DNA of 36,368 bases from Bacteroidales bacterium (GTDB lineage: Bacteria > Bacteroidota > Bacteroidia > Bacteroidales > UBA932): positions 1 through 36,368 of the forward strand of contig JAFSJK010000030.1 of assembly GCA_017439305.1 (NCBI GenBank), written 5' to 3'. The notes beneath the pieces were generated by a model that was not told the DNA's origin, did not search any database, and saw only the letters and a program-made list of their open reading frames with translations. A program made the position numbers and the translations under genes. Position 1 is the first letter of the stretch, and each line of letters opens with the position of its first letter. Of this stretch, positions 14,654-24,528 are shown one piece after another.

Positions 14654-17600
14654 ATGAAAAATCCAGTCAAGAAACTCGCACTTGCGCTTCTCGGCCTGGT
14701 TTCGGCTTGGTCCCTGTCCGCCCAGACGACCATCACGGGCGTCGTGACGGACGAGACCGGTGAGCCGCTCATCGGAGCGGGCGTGGTTGTCGAAGGCACG
14801 ACCATCGGCACCATCACCGGCATCGACGGCGACTACACGCTGACCGTGCCTGCTGACGCAGTGAACCTGGTGTTTTCCTTCATCGGACTGAGCGACCAGA
14901 CGGTGGCCATCGCCGGCCAGACCGTCATCGACGTCGTCCTGAAGGTAGACTCGACCTTCCTCGACGAAGTGGTCGTCGTGGGTTACCAGACGGTCAAGCG
15001 CCGCGACCTCCTCGGCGCCGTCGCTTCCGTCGGTTCCGACAAGCTCACCGAACAGCCGGTGACCTCCGTCTCCCAGGCCCTTTCCGGTAAGATGGCGGGT
15101 GTCTCCGTCGTCACGACGGAAGGTGACCCGGACGCCGATGTCAAGATCCGCGTCCGCGGCGGTGGTTCCATCACCCAGGACAACAGCCCGCTCTACATCG
15201 TGGACGGCTTCCCGGTGGAATCCATCAACGACATCCCGTCCTCCGAGATCCAGTCCATCGACGTCCTGAAGGACGCCTTCTCCACCGCCATCTATGGTTC
15301 CCGGGGTGCGAACGGTGTCGTCATCGTCACGACCAAGAGCGCCGAGAAGGGACAGAAGGTCTCCGTGAAGTTCAATGCCTACTACGGCCTCAAAAAGATG
15401 GCCAACGCGGGCGCGATCCAGGCGATGAATCCCGAGAACTTCGTGAAGTTCCAGTATGAGCTGGCCTCCATCCGCGACAACCTGAGCAACAACTACTACC
15501 CTTACTTCGGTACCTTTAACGATATCGACCTGTACCAGGGGCTCCAGGGCAACAACTGGGTGGACGCCGTCTTCGGCAAGACCGGTTCTTCCCTGAGTGC
15601 GGACTTCTCCATCTCCGGCAGCGGTGAGAACTACAACTGGACGATGGGTTATTCCCACATGGGTGACGACGCCATCATGATCGGCTCCAACTACACCCGT
15701 GACAACCTGAGCTTCAAGGCCAATTTCAAGACTTCCAGCAACACCAGCATCGATGCCAACATCCGCTACTCCCGCGTGAATACGCGCGGCTCCGGCGCCA
15801 ACGGCATCAACGACCGTGCGACGACTTCCGGTAACGGCCGTCTCAAGCACGCCGTCTCCTACGCTCCCATCCCCGTGGCTCCGATGTCTTCGGATTCCGA
15901 CCTGGAGCAGGACTATGGCGACAACGCTCCGCCGCTCGTGTCCGTGGCTGACAACGATTCCAAGCGCATCCGTTCCACCTGGAACGCCAATGCCGCTTTC
16001 AACTGGACGATCATCGACAACCTCCGCCTCAAGATCGAGGGCGGCCTGGAGGACTACCGCCAGGGCGACGACCGTTTCTACGGCCTGACCACCTATTATG
16101 TGGCAAACCAGTCCACCGTGAAGAACACGCCTTCTACCGAACACAAGGAGGCCTTCCGTACCCGGTATCGCAACACGAATACCCTCAACTACGATTTTGC
16201 GGAACTCATCAACAATGCGGACCATCAGCTGACCGCCCTCCTCGGTGAGGAAATGACCATCACCAAGAGCAATACGATCACTGCCCTGGTGGACGGCTTC
16301 CCGGTCCAGTACGATGCAAACATGGCCTGGCATTTCATGGCCTCCGGCATTCCGGCCTCTTCCAACAACTACTACAGCCCGGATGACAAACTCCTGTCCT
16401 TCTTCGGCCGTGTGAACTACGACTACAAGCACCGTTATTCCATCGGAGCCACACTCCGTGCCGACGGTTCCTCCAAGTTCGCCCGCGGTCACCGCTGGGG
16501 CTTCTTCCCGTCCGCCGCTGCTTCCTGGACCATCTCCAACGAGCCCTGGATGGACAATGCCCACAGCTGGCTGGACCAGCTCAAGCTCCGCTACAGCTTC
16601 GGTACCGCCGGTAACAACAACATTCCTTCCGGTCAGCTGATGAAGCAGTACGCCTCCTCCACCACTTCCTGGCTCTCGGTGACCCAGAACATCTTCACCG
16701 CCGGCAAGGTCCTGAACAATCCGGACCTGACCTGGGAGACCACCTACACGCACAACATCGGTCTGGACTTCTCCCTGTTCCAGAGCCGTCTCAGCGGTAG
16801 CATCGAGGCGTATCAGAACGATACGAAGAACCTCCTCATCAACTTCCCGATTCCGGGTTCCGGCTATGACAGCCAGTATCAGAACGTAGGTTCCACCCGC
16901 AACCGCGGTATCGAGCTCACCCTCAACGCTCCGCTCGTTTCCAACAAGAACTTCTCCCTGAACCTCGGTGGCAACATCGCCTACAACATCAACCGGGTCA
17001 CCGACCTGGGCGGCCTGGAGGCCATCATGGCCCAGTCCTACTGGGCTTCCACCGAAATCGGCGACGACTACATCGTCCAGGTGGGCCAGCCTCTCGGCAA
17101 CATGTACGGCTACCTCAGCGACGGCATGTACTCGGTCGACGACTTCACCTGGGACGGCGCCAAGTGGGTGCTTAACGATGGGGTTGTGGACTGCTCTTCC
17201 ATCATCGGCGCCGCTTACATGCGTCCCGGTGCTCCGAAATACAAGAACTTCGACGGCTCCGAGGACAACAAGGTCACCGTGGCCGACCGTACCGTCATCG
17301 GCAATGCCTCTCCGGACTTCACCGGCGGTTTCAACCTCAGCGGATACGCCTACGGCTTCGACTTCAGCGCCAACTTCAACTTCATGATCGGCAACCAGGT
17401 ATACAATGCCAACAAGGTGGAGTTCACCTCCTCCCGCAAGTACTACAACCGTAACCTCCTGAACATGATGGATGTGGACAAGCGCTGGACCAACATCGAC
17501 TGGACCACCGGCGAGCTTATCACCGACGCTGAGACCCTTCGCTCGGTCAACGCCGGCCGGACGATGTGGAATCCCGCCATCGGCACCGCCGTGTTCAGTG

Positions 17601-17863
17601 ACTGGGCTGTCGAGGATGCTTCCTTCCTCCGCCTCCAGAGCGCTACGCTCGGTTACACCCTCCCGGAGGACGTGACCAAGAAGATCCACATCCGCAAGCT
17701 CCGCCTGTACGTGACGGGCACCAACCTGCTCTGTCTCACCAAGTACTCCGGGTATGACCCGGAAGTGGACACTCGCCGTTCCACCCCGCTCACCCCGGGC
17801 GTGGACTATTCCGCATATCCCAAGAGCATCGGCTTCGTGGCCGGTATCAACCTCACCTTCTAA
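14654..17863 (+). CDS. SusC/RagA-family TonB-dependent outer-membrane transporter
   Basis: It imports pectin oligosaccharides across the outer membrane together with the SusD protein encoded next. The 1069 residues comprise an SPI signal (ending WSLSAQ), a carboxypeptidase-D-like regulatory repeat (about 25-105, ITGVVTDETGEPLIGAGV), a TonB-box-like segment LDEVVVVGYQ, the plug (about 115-225, with LYIVDGFPV and YGSRGANGVVIVTTK) and the 22-strand beta-barrel ending in INLTF with a terminal aromatic. There is no N-terminal extension of the kind that signals to an anti-sigma factor, matching the absence of ECF sigma genes here. Substrate specificity is inferred from the pectinolytic neighbours. 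Confidence 0.95.
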   Translation: MKNPVKKLALALLGLVSAWSLSAQTTITGVVTDETGEPLIGAGVVVEGTTIGTITGIDGDYTLTVPADAVNLVFSFIGLSDQTVAIAGQTVIDVVLKVDSTFLDEVVVVGYQTVKRRDLLGAVASVGSDKLTEQPVTSVSQALSGKMAGVSVVTTEGDPDADVKIRVRGGGSITQDNSPLYIVDGFPVESINDIPSSEIQSIDVLKDAFSTAIYGSRGANGVVIVTTKSAEKGQKVSVKFNAYYGLKKMANAGAIQAMNPENFVKFQYELASIRDNLSNNYYPYFGTFNDIDLYQGLQGNNWVDAVFGKTGSSLSADFSISGSGENYNWTMGYSHMGDDAIMIGSNYTRDNLSFKANFKTSSNTSIDANIRYSRVNTRGSGANGINDRATTSGNGRLKHAVSYAPIPVAPMSSDSDLEQDYGDNAPPLVSVADNDSKRIRSTWNANAAFNWTIIDNLRLKIEGGLEDYRQGDDRFYGLTTYYVANQSTVKNTPSTEHKEAFRTRYRNTNTLNYDFAELINNADHQLTALLGEEMTITKSNTITALVDGFPVQYDANMAWHFMASGIPASSNNYYSPDDKLLSFFGRVNYDYKHRYSIGATLRADGSSKFARGHRWGFFPSAAASWTISNEPWMDNAHSWLDQLKLRYSFGTAGNNNIPSGQLMKQYASSTTSWLSVTQNIFTAGKVLNNPDLTWETTYTHNIGLDFSLFQSRLSGSIEAYQNDTKNLLINFPIPGSGYDSQYQNVGSTRNRGIELTLNAPLVSNKNFSLNLGGNIAYNINRVTDLGGLEAIMAQSYWASTEIGDDYIVQVGQPLGNMYGYLSDGMYSVDDFTWDGAKWVLNDGVVDCSSIIGAAYMRPGAPKYKNFDGSEDNKVTVADRTVIGNASPDFTGGFNLSGYAYGFDFSANFNFMIGNQVYNANKVEFTSSRKYYNRNLLNMMDVDKRWTNIDWTTGELITDAETLRSVNAGRTMWNPAIGTAVFSDWAVEDASFLRLQSATLGYTLPEDVTKKIHIRKLRLYVTGTNLLCLTKYSGYDPEVDTRRSTPLTPGVDYSAYPKSIGFVAGINLTF

Positions 17864-17875
17864 TCCGCTACCGAT

Positions 17876-19717
17876 ATGAAAAAGATTGTTTATATCCTTT
17901 CTGCGGCCGTCCTGGCCGTCTCGGCGGTTTCCTGTGAAAAATTCCTGGATTCGAAGTCCCCGTCCACGTTCGATTCGGCGACTGTCTTTTCCAACTACGC
18001 GCTGACGGAGAATACCATCTTCTCCATCGCCCAGTCTTTCGGCGAGACGAACAACTATCGCGGCCGGTACCTTCCCTGGATCGGTCTGAACAGTGACATC
18101 GAGTGGTACAATACCTTCAAGGTCACGGACGAAAAGTACCAGATCGCGGGTTATTCCCAGCTGCCCAACAACAGCCAGCTGAACCTGAACAACGGTCCTT
18201 TCGCCAAGATGTATGAAGCCATCGAACGTGCCAACCTGTGCATCGAGGGCATCCGTGAGTACGGAAACCCTGAGGAGAAAGCCGACATGGCTTATCTTCT
18301 GGGCGAAGCGCTGACCCTCCGTGCGATGATCTATTATGACCTCGTCCGTGCCTGGGGTGATGTCCCCGCCCGTTTCGAGTCTACCACCAGCACGACGATC
18401 TACAAGGCCAAGGAAAGCCGTGACGTCATCTTCAAGCAGCTGCTTGCCGACCTGGAAGAGGCAATCCCGTATCTGCCTTACCCGGGCGCCAATGCGACGA
18501 CTTCCCGCACCGACCGCGTAAACAAGCTGTTCGCGGAAGGCCTGTATGCCCGCATCGCCCTGATGGCTTCCGGCTATGCCCAGCGTCCGGACGACGGAAT
18601 GGTGGGAACCGGTGACCTGGGTACCAACCGCATGACCAGCGATCCCGACCTCCAGAAGAGCGTCCTCTATCCCAAGGCCCTGGCCTATCTGGAGGATGCG
18701 ATCTCTTCCAATTCCGCTTCCCTGGAAGACTTCGAGTCCCTGTGGAAGAACCAGAGCAACCGTGACAACCTCGTCGCCGGTCCTGGCCATGAGAGCCTGT
18801 TCGTGATCCCGTTCTCCGACGGCCGTGGCCGTTGGAACTACACTTTCGCGGTGCGTTCCGAGGGTTCCAGCTTTGCCGGCGGTGCCACGGTCACCCGTGG
18901 CGGCGATGCCGGTCCGGTACCCACGATGTGGTTCGACTATGATCCCAACGATGTCCGTCGTGACATCACCTGCGTGAACTGGCGCTGGAACAACCAGGAT
19001 GAGCCTGAACTCGTCGGTATCCAGCGGTGGTACTTCGGCAAGTATCGCTGGGATTGGATGACCCGCGACCCCTACAAGGGCGGTAACGATGACGGCGTGA
19101 AGCCTGTTGTCCTCCGTTATGCCGACATCCTCCTGATGGCCGCCGAGATTGCCAACGAACAGGGCGACCTGGCCGCTGCCAAGGATTACCTCCTCGAGGT
19201 CCGCGAGCGTGCCTTTAAGGGCCACGAGGACCAGGCTGAGGACTATGTGTCCCGCATTTCCTCCAAGGACGCGATGTTCAACGCCATCGTGGACGAGCGC
19301 GCCTTCGAGTTCTGCGGCGAGATGACCCGCAAGTTCGACCTCATCCGCTGGGGCATGCTCAAGCAGAAGATGGACGAAGCCAAGGCCAAGATGAAGGACC
19401 TGCGTGACCTCACCGGCGAATACGCCCAGGTGAACATGCTGGGTGGCGACGTCTACTACCAGGTGGACGGAAAGAACATCATCATCTACGGTTTCACCGG
19501 CGAGGCTGTCAAGCCTTCCGGCGCCTGGGAAAAGAAGGCCGAATACTTCACCAAGACCGTGGACAGCAAGGGTGCCGACACCGGTCTGTATGACGCGCTG
19601 GTGGAGGGTATCTATTCCCGCGATCCGGAGCAGTACATGTTCTGGCCCATCTACAACGACACCATGACCAACAGTCAGGGTCGCATCAAGAATGACTACG
19701 GTTACGAGAGCCTTTAA
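17876..19717 (+). CDS. SusD/RagB-family surface glycan-binding lipoprotein
   Basis: The lid and glycan-capture partner of the SusC transporter, anchored on the cell surface. The 613-residue protein has a lipoprotein signal with Cys20 followed by EKFLDSKSP, the usual SusD start. TPR-like helices follow (RANLCIEGI, LLGEALTLRAMIYYDLVRAWGDVP), with the C-terminal half containing VLRYADILLMAAEIANE and AIVDERAFEFCGEMTRKFDLIRWG, both standard SusD signatures. It begins 12 bases after susC and is followed after 12 bases by a large lipoprotein in the SusE/F position. The glycan is presumably a homogalacturonan or rhamnogalacturonan oligomer, by context only. Confidence 0.95.
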   Translation: MKKIVYILSAAVLAVSAVSCEKFLDSKSPSTFDSATVFSNYALTENTIFSIAQSFGETNNYRGRYLPWIGLNSDIEWYNTFKVTDEKYQIAGYSQLPNNSQLNLNNGPFAKMYEAIERANLCIEGIREYGNPEEKADMAYLLGEALTLRAMIYYDLVRAWGDVPARFESTTSTTIYKAKESRDVIFKQLLADLEEAIPYLPYPGANATTSRTDRVNKLFAEGLYARIALMASGYAQRPDDGMVGTGDLGTNRMTSDPDLQKSVLYPKALAYLEDAISSNSASLEDFESLWKNQSNRDNLVAGPGHESLFVIPFSDGRGRWNYTFAVRSEGSSFAGGATVTRGGDAGPVPTMWFDYDPNDVRRDITCVNWRWNNQDEPELVGIQRWYFGKYRWDWMTRDPYKGGNDDGVKPVVLRYADILLMAAEIANEQGDLAAAKDYLLEVRERAFKGHEDQAEDYVSRISSKDAMFNAIVDERAFEFCGEMTRKFDLIRWGMLKQKMDEAKAKMKDLRDLTGEYAQVNMLGGDVYYQVDGKNIIIYGFTGEAVKPSGAWEKKAEYFTKTVDSKGADTGLYDALVEGIYSRDPEQYMFWPIYNDTMTNSQGRIKNDYGYESL

Positions 19718-19729
19718 TACCGAAGCCTT

Positions 19730-22700
19730 ATGAACTACAAGAATATACTGAAAGTTTCCCTGGCGGCCCTGACCGGCCTTGCCGTGCTCTCGGGTTGCGT
19801 CAAGAAGGAGTTTGAGGAGATTACTGACCTTTCCCTTGCCCGCTGCCTCGAGCCGCAGAACCTCACCGCCCGGGTGGATGCCTCCGCGGGTGACGTCATC
19901 ACCTTCGGATGGGATGTGAACAAAGACGCCGGCGGGTATGAACTCGTGGTATACACCGACGAGGCGATGACCCAGATGGAGAACAGCTGGGCGCTCGAGC
20001 CCGGCCAGGTCCCCCTGACCACCCGTCTGACCGCGGACCAGAAATACTGGTTCACCGTGCAGGCCTACAAGGTGGATGCGAACGGCGAGCGGGTGACCAG
20101 CACCCTGTCCCACATCGCGGTCTATGACGGCAGCGTGAAGACCTATGCGGTGAAGGACAACCTCTATCTGGAGGTCACCGGCCGCAGCATGTCTTCCATC
20201 TCCCTTGCCTGGAGTAACGAAGTCTCCGATTATAAGGAAGTTACCAACCTCTCCGCCGTCCCCGTGAAGGGCGGAAAGACCGTGAAGATGGACCTTACCG
20301 ACGCGCAGGCTTCCGCCGCCGCCGCGACCATCGACGGCCTGGATCCTTCCACCGAGTACCAGATTACGCTCTTCTACATGAGCGCCTCCCGCGGTACCGT
20401 GGACACCTGGACCAAGGCTGAGCCGGGCAGTGCCATCACCATCACCTCTTCCGACGAGCTCAAGACGGCCGTGTCCGCGGGTGGAAGCTACTATCTGCCT
20501 TACAACGAAGCGGGTTATTCCATGGGTACCGCCAAGCCGGCCGGCGACCTCACCCTCATCGGCGAGCTCGCTGCCGACGGCTCCAAGCCGGTTGTCGCCG
20601 GTAAGGTGGAACTCACCGCCGACCTCACGGAGGCCAATGCCGACCTCTACTTCGAGAACATCAAGTTCGACGGTGCCGCCGGCTCCCGGATCGTGGAGCA
20701 CACGGGCGGTTCCCCGGTCATCGGCAGCATCATTTTCGTAAACTGCGAGATCACGAACTTCCTGGCCGGTTTCTTCTACGGCAACAATGACAATGTCGTC
20801 AAGATAGGCACGTTCAAGTTCGACTCCTGCGACATGTACGGCATCATCGGCAGCGGCGGCGACGCGTTCGACATCCGCAAGACCACCGAGATTGACGAGG
20901 TCGTCTTCGTGAACAATACGATGTACGACGGTATCCGCACCCTGTTCCGCATCGATGCTTCCGACGCCATCAAGATCGGCCACATCGACTTTGAGAACAA
21001 CACTGTCAAGAACATCGCCACGATGGACGACGGCAACAACCGCGGTGTCTTCGCCATCCGTGTCCCGCACGAGATGACCCTGAAGAACAACCTGTTCCTG
21101 TTCGAGGACGGCGGCAAGACCGGCGATGATGTCGACAAGGCCCAGTTGTTCCAGGACAACACCAATACCGTGGAGCCGACCTTCCGCAATGCTTCCGGCA
21201 ACTACAGCTACGCGCATGGCAAGGACTTCTTCAGGAAGATATCCGCCCAGGCTGCCGGTTTCGTCGTGATGAATGTTGATCCGTGCTACAACTCCAAGGG
21301 CAACTTCTTCCAGCTCGCCGCCCAGGATCTCATCGAGAACAAGGTGGGCGCATCCAAGTGGTGGGTCCAGTACGTGGAGAAGCCGGAAGACCTCACCCAG
21401 AACGTGATTACCGAGGCCCATACCTGGAATCTCCAGGATGCCAGCCTGTTCGCCGGCGACGTGAAGAATTCCCGCGTCCGGGATGAGCTGATGCTTGTGG
21501 GCACCGAAGCTACTCCGCTCAACGCGGACGGCGGTATCACCTTCAAGCAGGCCTCCGTCCTGACCCGCAAGGGTGTCCCGACCGAAGGCTATGCTTCCTT
21601 CAAGGTCAACGCCCCCGGCTCCGTGGACATGCTCCTGAGCGATCCGGACAAGACCGGTGCCAGCGTGGTCGTCGCCCTGTATGACGACAACGGCCTCACC
21701 GTCCTGGGCGGTGCCGTCGCTTCTTCCGCCAATCCGGAAGTCCAGAAGATCGTCGTTCCCGAAGTCAAGGGAGTGGGGACCGTCTACCTCTATGCCACCG
21801 GTCCTGTTTCCATCGTGAAACTTGCCTGGAGCGAGGATACCCTGGCCCTTGACAAGGTCCTGGAGACCCCGAAACCGGCCGTCGAGCCCGTTACCCTCAC
21901 GGAGGGTGACGAAACGGCCGTGACGATCACCTGGGATGCCATCCCGAACGCCGATCACTATGTGGTCGTGTTCAACAAGCGCACCCAGGATCCGCAGACG
22001 GAGACCAGCTTCACCGTTCCTGCCGAGGATATCGCAGCCCTCAAGGCCGGCCTGTACACCTTCACGGTCCAGGCCTTCCCGGCCGAGACCGACCTCTACT
22101 ATGTCGCTTCCGAGAAGGGCAACGCCTCCTTCGCCATCCAGCCGAAGGGCGGTGGCGGCGAAGTGGTTGAGGTCACCCTTACCTGGGATTTCTCCGCGGC
22201 CGACTGGCAGGAGAAATTTGCCGAGTTTGGTGCGGCCAATACGGATATCACCAACTGGGATATCACCTATGATGGCCTGACCCTGCACTCCGGCTCCAAG
22301 AGCAAGTACAACACTACCTTCTTCCAGTTCGGTGGAAAGAGCGGTGACATGGACCGTTACTTCAAGTTTACGGCTCCCGAGCAGGGAACCCTGAAGATCA
22401 CGTCCTCTAATACCGGCAGCTCCGAGGCGCTCGACCGCACGGTGGCGGTGACGGTGGGTACCGACACCCAGGCCCAGCCTGGCGGCTTCTCTTCGACCAC
22501 TCCGGGTACGCTCGAGTACAGCGTCGCCGCCGGTGAGGTGATCATCACCGCTCCGGAGAACGGCCTCCGTTTCTACAAGATCGAGTTCACCTACACCACC
22601 GGTGCGGCTGCGGCCGTCGAGTATAATTGGGATTTCTCCGCCTCCGACTGGCAGGATGCCCTCGGTACGCTGGGTGCCGCCAACACGGACATCACCAACA

Positions 22701-23044
22701 TCGACCTGACGGTGGAAGGCCTGACGTTCCATTCCGGCTCCAAGAGCAAGTACAACACGACCTACATCCAGTTCGGCGGCAAGAGTGGTGACATGGACCG
22801 TTACTTCAAGTTCACGGCTCCCGACCAGGGAACCCTGAAGATCAAGGTTTCCAACACCGGCAGCAGCGAGGCGCTCGACCGCACGGTGAAGGTGACGGTA
22901 GGGGATGACGCCCAGGCCCAGCCTGGCGGCTTCTCTTCGAACACCCCGGGTGACCTGGAGTTCAGTGTCCCGGCCGGCGAGGTGGTCATCACCGCTCCGG
23001 AGAACGGCCTGCGCTTCTACAACATCTACTACACCAACCAGTAA
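19730..23044 (+). CDS. Large multidomain surface glycan-binding lipoprotein in SusE/F position
   Basis: A 1104-residue protein of no recognised enzymatic activity. The signal ends at Cys23, followed by VKKEFEE, acidic enough for surface export. Residues about 40-130 and 135-235 look like FnIII-type sandwiches. Residues about 240-475 show beta-helix-like repeats (LYFENIKFDG, SIIFVNCEITNF, VVFVNNTMYDG, HIDFENNTVKNI) like those of DUF4957/DUF5123-type PUL proteins. A beta-sandwich (about 575-705) and another FnIII (about 715-810) come next, then two tandem modules of about 137 residues starting WDFSAADWQ (819) and WDFSASDWQ (967). These modules share a pattern with the one in the pectate lyase at 27965. 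It probably captures pectin at the surface; binding is inferred from position and architecture. The modules are recent duplicates, very similar in DNA. Confidence 0.8.
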   Translation: MNYKNILKVSLAALTGLAVLSGCVKKEFEEITDLSLARCLEPQNLTARVDASAGDVITFGWDVNKDAGGYELVVYTDEAMTQMENSWALEPGQVPLTTRLTADQKYWFTVQAYKVDANGERVTSTLSHIAVYDGSVKTYAVKDNLYLEVTGRSMSSISLAWSNEVSDYKEVTNLSAVPVKGGKTVKMDLTDAQASAAAATIDGLDPSTEYQITLFYMSASRGTVDTWTKAEPGSAITITSSDELKTAVSAGGSYYLPYNEAGYSMGTAKPAGDLTLIGELAADGSKPVVAGKVELTADLTEANADLYFENIKFDGAAGSRIVEHTGGSPVIGSIIFVNCEITNFLAGFFYGNNDNVVKIGTFKFDSCDMYGIIGSGGDAFDIRKTTEIDEVVFVNNTMYDGIRTLFRIDASDAIKIGHIDFENNTVKNIATMDDGNNRGVFAIRVPHEMTLKNNLFLFEDGGKTGDDVDKAQLFQDNTNTVEPTFRNASGNYSYAHGKDFFRKISAQAAGFVVMNVDPCYNSKGNFFQLAAQDLIENKVGASKWWVQYVEKPEDLTQNVITEAHTWNLQDASLFAGDVKNSRVRDELMLVGTEATPLNADGGITFKQASVLTRKGVPTEGYASFKVNAPGSVDMLLSDPDKTGASVVVALYDDNGLTVLGGAVASSANPEVQKIVVPEVKGVGTVYLYATGPVSIVKLAWSEDTLALDKVLETPKPAVEPVTLTEGDETAVTITWDAIPNADHYVVVFNKRTQDPQTETSFTVPAEDIAALKAGLYTFTVQAFPAETDLYYVASEKGNASFAIQPKGGGGEVVEVTLTWDFSAADWQEKFAEFGAANTDITNWDITYDGLTLHSGSKSKYNTTFFQFGGKSGDMDRYFKFTAPEQGTLKITSSNTGSSEALDRTVAVTVGTDTQAQPGGFSSTTPGTLEYSVAAGEVIITAPENGLRFYKIEFTYTTGAAAAVEYNWDFSASDWQDALGTLGAANTDITNIDLTVEGLTFHSGSKSKYNTTYIQFGGKSGDMDRYFKFTAPDQGTLKIKVSNTGSSEALDRTVKVTVGDDAQAQPGGFSSNTPGDLEFSVPAGEVVITAPENGLRFYNIYYTNQ
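22184..22593 (+). repeat. Intragenic tandem repeat, copy 1 (WDFS module)
   Basis: First of two direct repeats encoding the C-terminal WDFS modules of the large lipoprotein. Copies are 444 bases apart start to start and share long near-identical stretches, for example the region around 22292-22400 against 22736-22844. Confidence 0.8.
22628..23037 (+). repeat. Intragenic tandem repeat, copy 2 (WDFS module)
   Basis: Second direct repeat. Both encode SGSKSKYNTT, QFGGKSGDMDRYFKFTAP, SSEALDRTV and ITAPENGLRFY. The high similarity at DNA level points to recent duplication or gene conversion. Confidence 0.8.
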
Positions 23045-23057
23045 ACTGGTCAGCAAA

Positions 23058-23085
23058 GGGAGCCGGGGGTGATACCCCGACTCTC
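23058..23085 (+). other. Intercistronic stem-loop between the transport genes and uxaC
   Basis: GGGAG-C-CGGGG (23058-23068) can pair with CCCCG-A-CTCTC (23075-23085) around the 6-base loop GTGATA, with one internal C/A mismatch and one G-U pair. It sits in the largest gap of the operon (68 bases). No run of T residues follows (TTCCAAG), so a full terminator is unlikely; partial attenuation or an RNA-processing/stability element separating surface-protein and catabolic messages is possible. Confidence 0.55.
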
Positions 23086-23112
23086 TTCCAAGATTCTAAA
23101 ACACAAACAGAT

Positions 23113-24528
23113 ATGACTTTCATCAACCCTGACTTCATGCTCCAGACGGAGACCGCCAAGAAACTGTACCATGAGCACGCGGAAAAGATGCCCATCATCG
23201 ACTATCACTGCCACCTCGTTCCGCAGCAGATCGCCGAGAACATCCAGTTCCGCGACATCACCCAGCTGTGGCTGGTGGACGGCCACTACGGCGACCATTA
23301 CAAGTGGCGCGCGATGCGCGGGAACGGTGTTTCCGAAGATTACCTCACCGGTGGCAAACACACCGCTTGGGAGACCTTCGAGAAATGGGCGGAGACGGTA
23401 CCTTATACGATGCGTAATCCGCTGTATCATTGGACCCATCTGGAGTTGAGTCGCGTGTTCGGCATCGACAAGCTCCTGTGCCCGGCGACGGCCCGCGAGA
23501 TCTTCGAGGAGTGCAACGCGAAGCTGGCGACGCCCGAATTCCGGGGCCAGGCCCTCATCCGCCGGTTCAATGTGGAGGTGGTGTGCACCACCGACGATCC
23601 GGCCGACGACCTTCGCTGGCACAAGATGATTGCGGAGAAGCCCTTCGGCACGAAGGTGATTCCCGCCTGGCGTCCGGACAAGGCGATGGCCATCGAGAAC
23701 CCGGTCGCCTACAAGGCTTATCTGAAGCAGCTTGGCGAGGCTGCCGGAATGGAGATCGACTCCTACCGCGACCTTTGCGAGGCCCTGCAGAAGCGGCATG
23801 ACTTCTTCGCCTCCATGGGCTGCAAGCTCTCCGACCATGGTCTGGAGAACTTCTACAGCGCCGACTACAAGGATCTCGAGATTGAACTGATCTTCAAGAA
23901 GGTCCTGATGGGCATCGCCCCGAATCCGAAGGAACTGGAGAAGTTCCGCAGTGCCTTCCTGCACGACCAGGCCGTGATGGACGCCGAGGCCGGCTGGGCC
24001 CAGCAGTTCCACATCGGTGCCATTCGGAACAACAATACCCGGATGTTCAACGCCGTGGGTCCGGATACGGGCTACGACGCCATCCACGATCCGGAAATCG
24101 CGGCTGCCGGTCACCGCTTCTTCGACCGGCTCACACTGGAAGGAAAGCTTGCGAAGACCATCCTCTACTGCTTGAATCCCAAGGACAACGCCGTCATGAT
24201 GACGATGGCTTACACCTTCAACGACGGCACCGTTCCCGGCAAGATGCAGTTCGGATCAGGCTGGTGGTTCCTGGATCAGGAAGTGGGCATGCGCCGCCAA
24301 CTGGACTCCCTCTCCAACCTGGGTCTCCTGAGCCGTTTCGTGGGCATGCTCACGGACAGCCGCAGCTTCATCAGCTACCCGCGCCACGAGTATTTCCGCC
24401 GCATCCTCTGCGATGTGATCGGAAAGGATGTCGAGCAGGGCAAGCTCCCGGTCTCCGAACTCGATTTCATCGGCAAGATGGTCGAGGACATCTCCTACAA
24501 TAACGCGAAGAATTACTTTCAGTTTTAA
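23113..24528 (+). CDS. uxaC: Uronate isomerase (glucuronate/galacturonate isomerase)
   Basis: A cytoplasmic amidohydrolase-superfamily enzyme converting D-galacturonate to D-tagaturonate (and D-glucuronate to fructuronate), the first step after uptake. The 471-residue length is normal. Visible motifs include the N-terminal metal-site strand IIDYHCHL near residues 28-35, NNNTRMFNAVGPDTGYD, the QFGSGWWF block, and the C-terminal RHEYFRRILCD segment. The chosen start follows a 68-base gap containing a stem-loop. The stop overlaps the uxaA start by one base (TAATG), so the two are translationally coupled. Confidence 0.96.
   Translation: MTFINPDFMLQTETAKKLYHEHAEKMPIIDYHCHLVPQQIAENIQFRDITQLWLVDGHYGDHYKWRAMRGNGVSEDYLTGGKHTAWETFEKWAETVPYTMRNPLYHWTHLELSRVFGIDKLLCPATAREIFEECNAKLATPEFRGQALIRRFNVEVVCTTDDPADDLRWHKMIAEKPFGTKVIPAWRPDKAMAIENPVAYKAYLKQLGEAAGMEIDSYRDLCEALQKRHDFFASMGCKLSDHGLENFYSADYKDLEIELIFKKVLMGIAPNPKELEKFRSAFLHDQAVMDAEAGWAQQFHIGAIRNNNTRMFNAVGPDTGYDAIHDPEIAAAGHRFFDRLTLEGKLAKTILYCLNPKDNAVMMTMAYTFNDGTVPGKMQFGSGWWFLDQEVGMRRQLDSLSNLGLLSRFVGMLTDSRSFISYPRHEYFRRILCDVIGKDVEQGKLPVSELDFIGKMVEDISYNNAKNYFQF

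Noticed and set aside
14639-23056. A stop-free minus-strand frame of about 2800 codons opposite susC, susD and the large lipoprotein
   Set aside because: The three plus-strand genes are all in the same register, and the codons that would create antisense stops (TTA, CTA, TCA) are rare in this high-GC genome. The translation has no recognisable domain and is low-complexity in Gly, Val, Asp and Glu.
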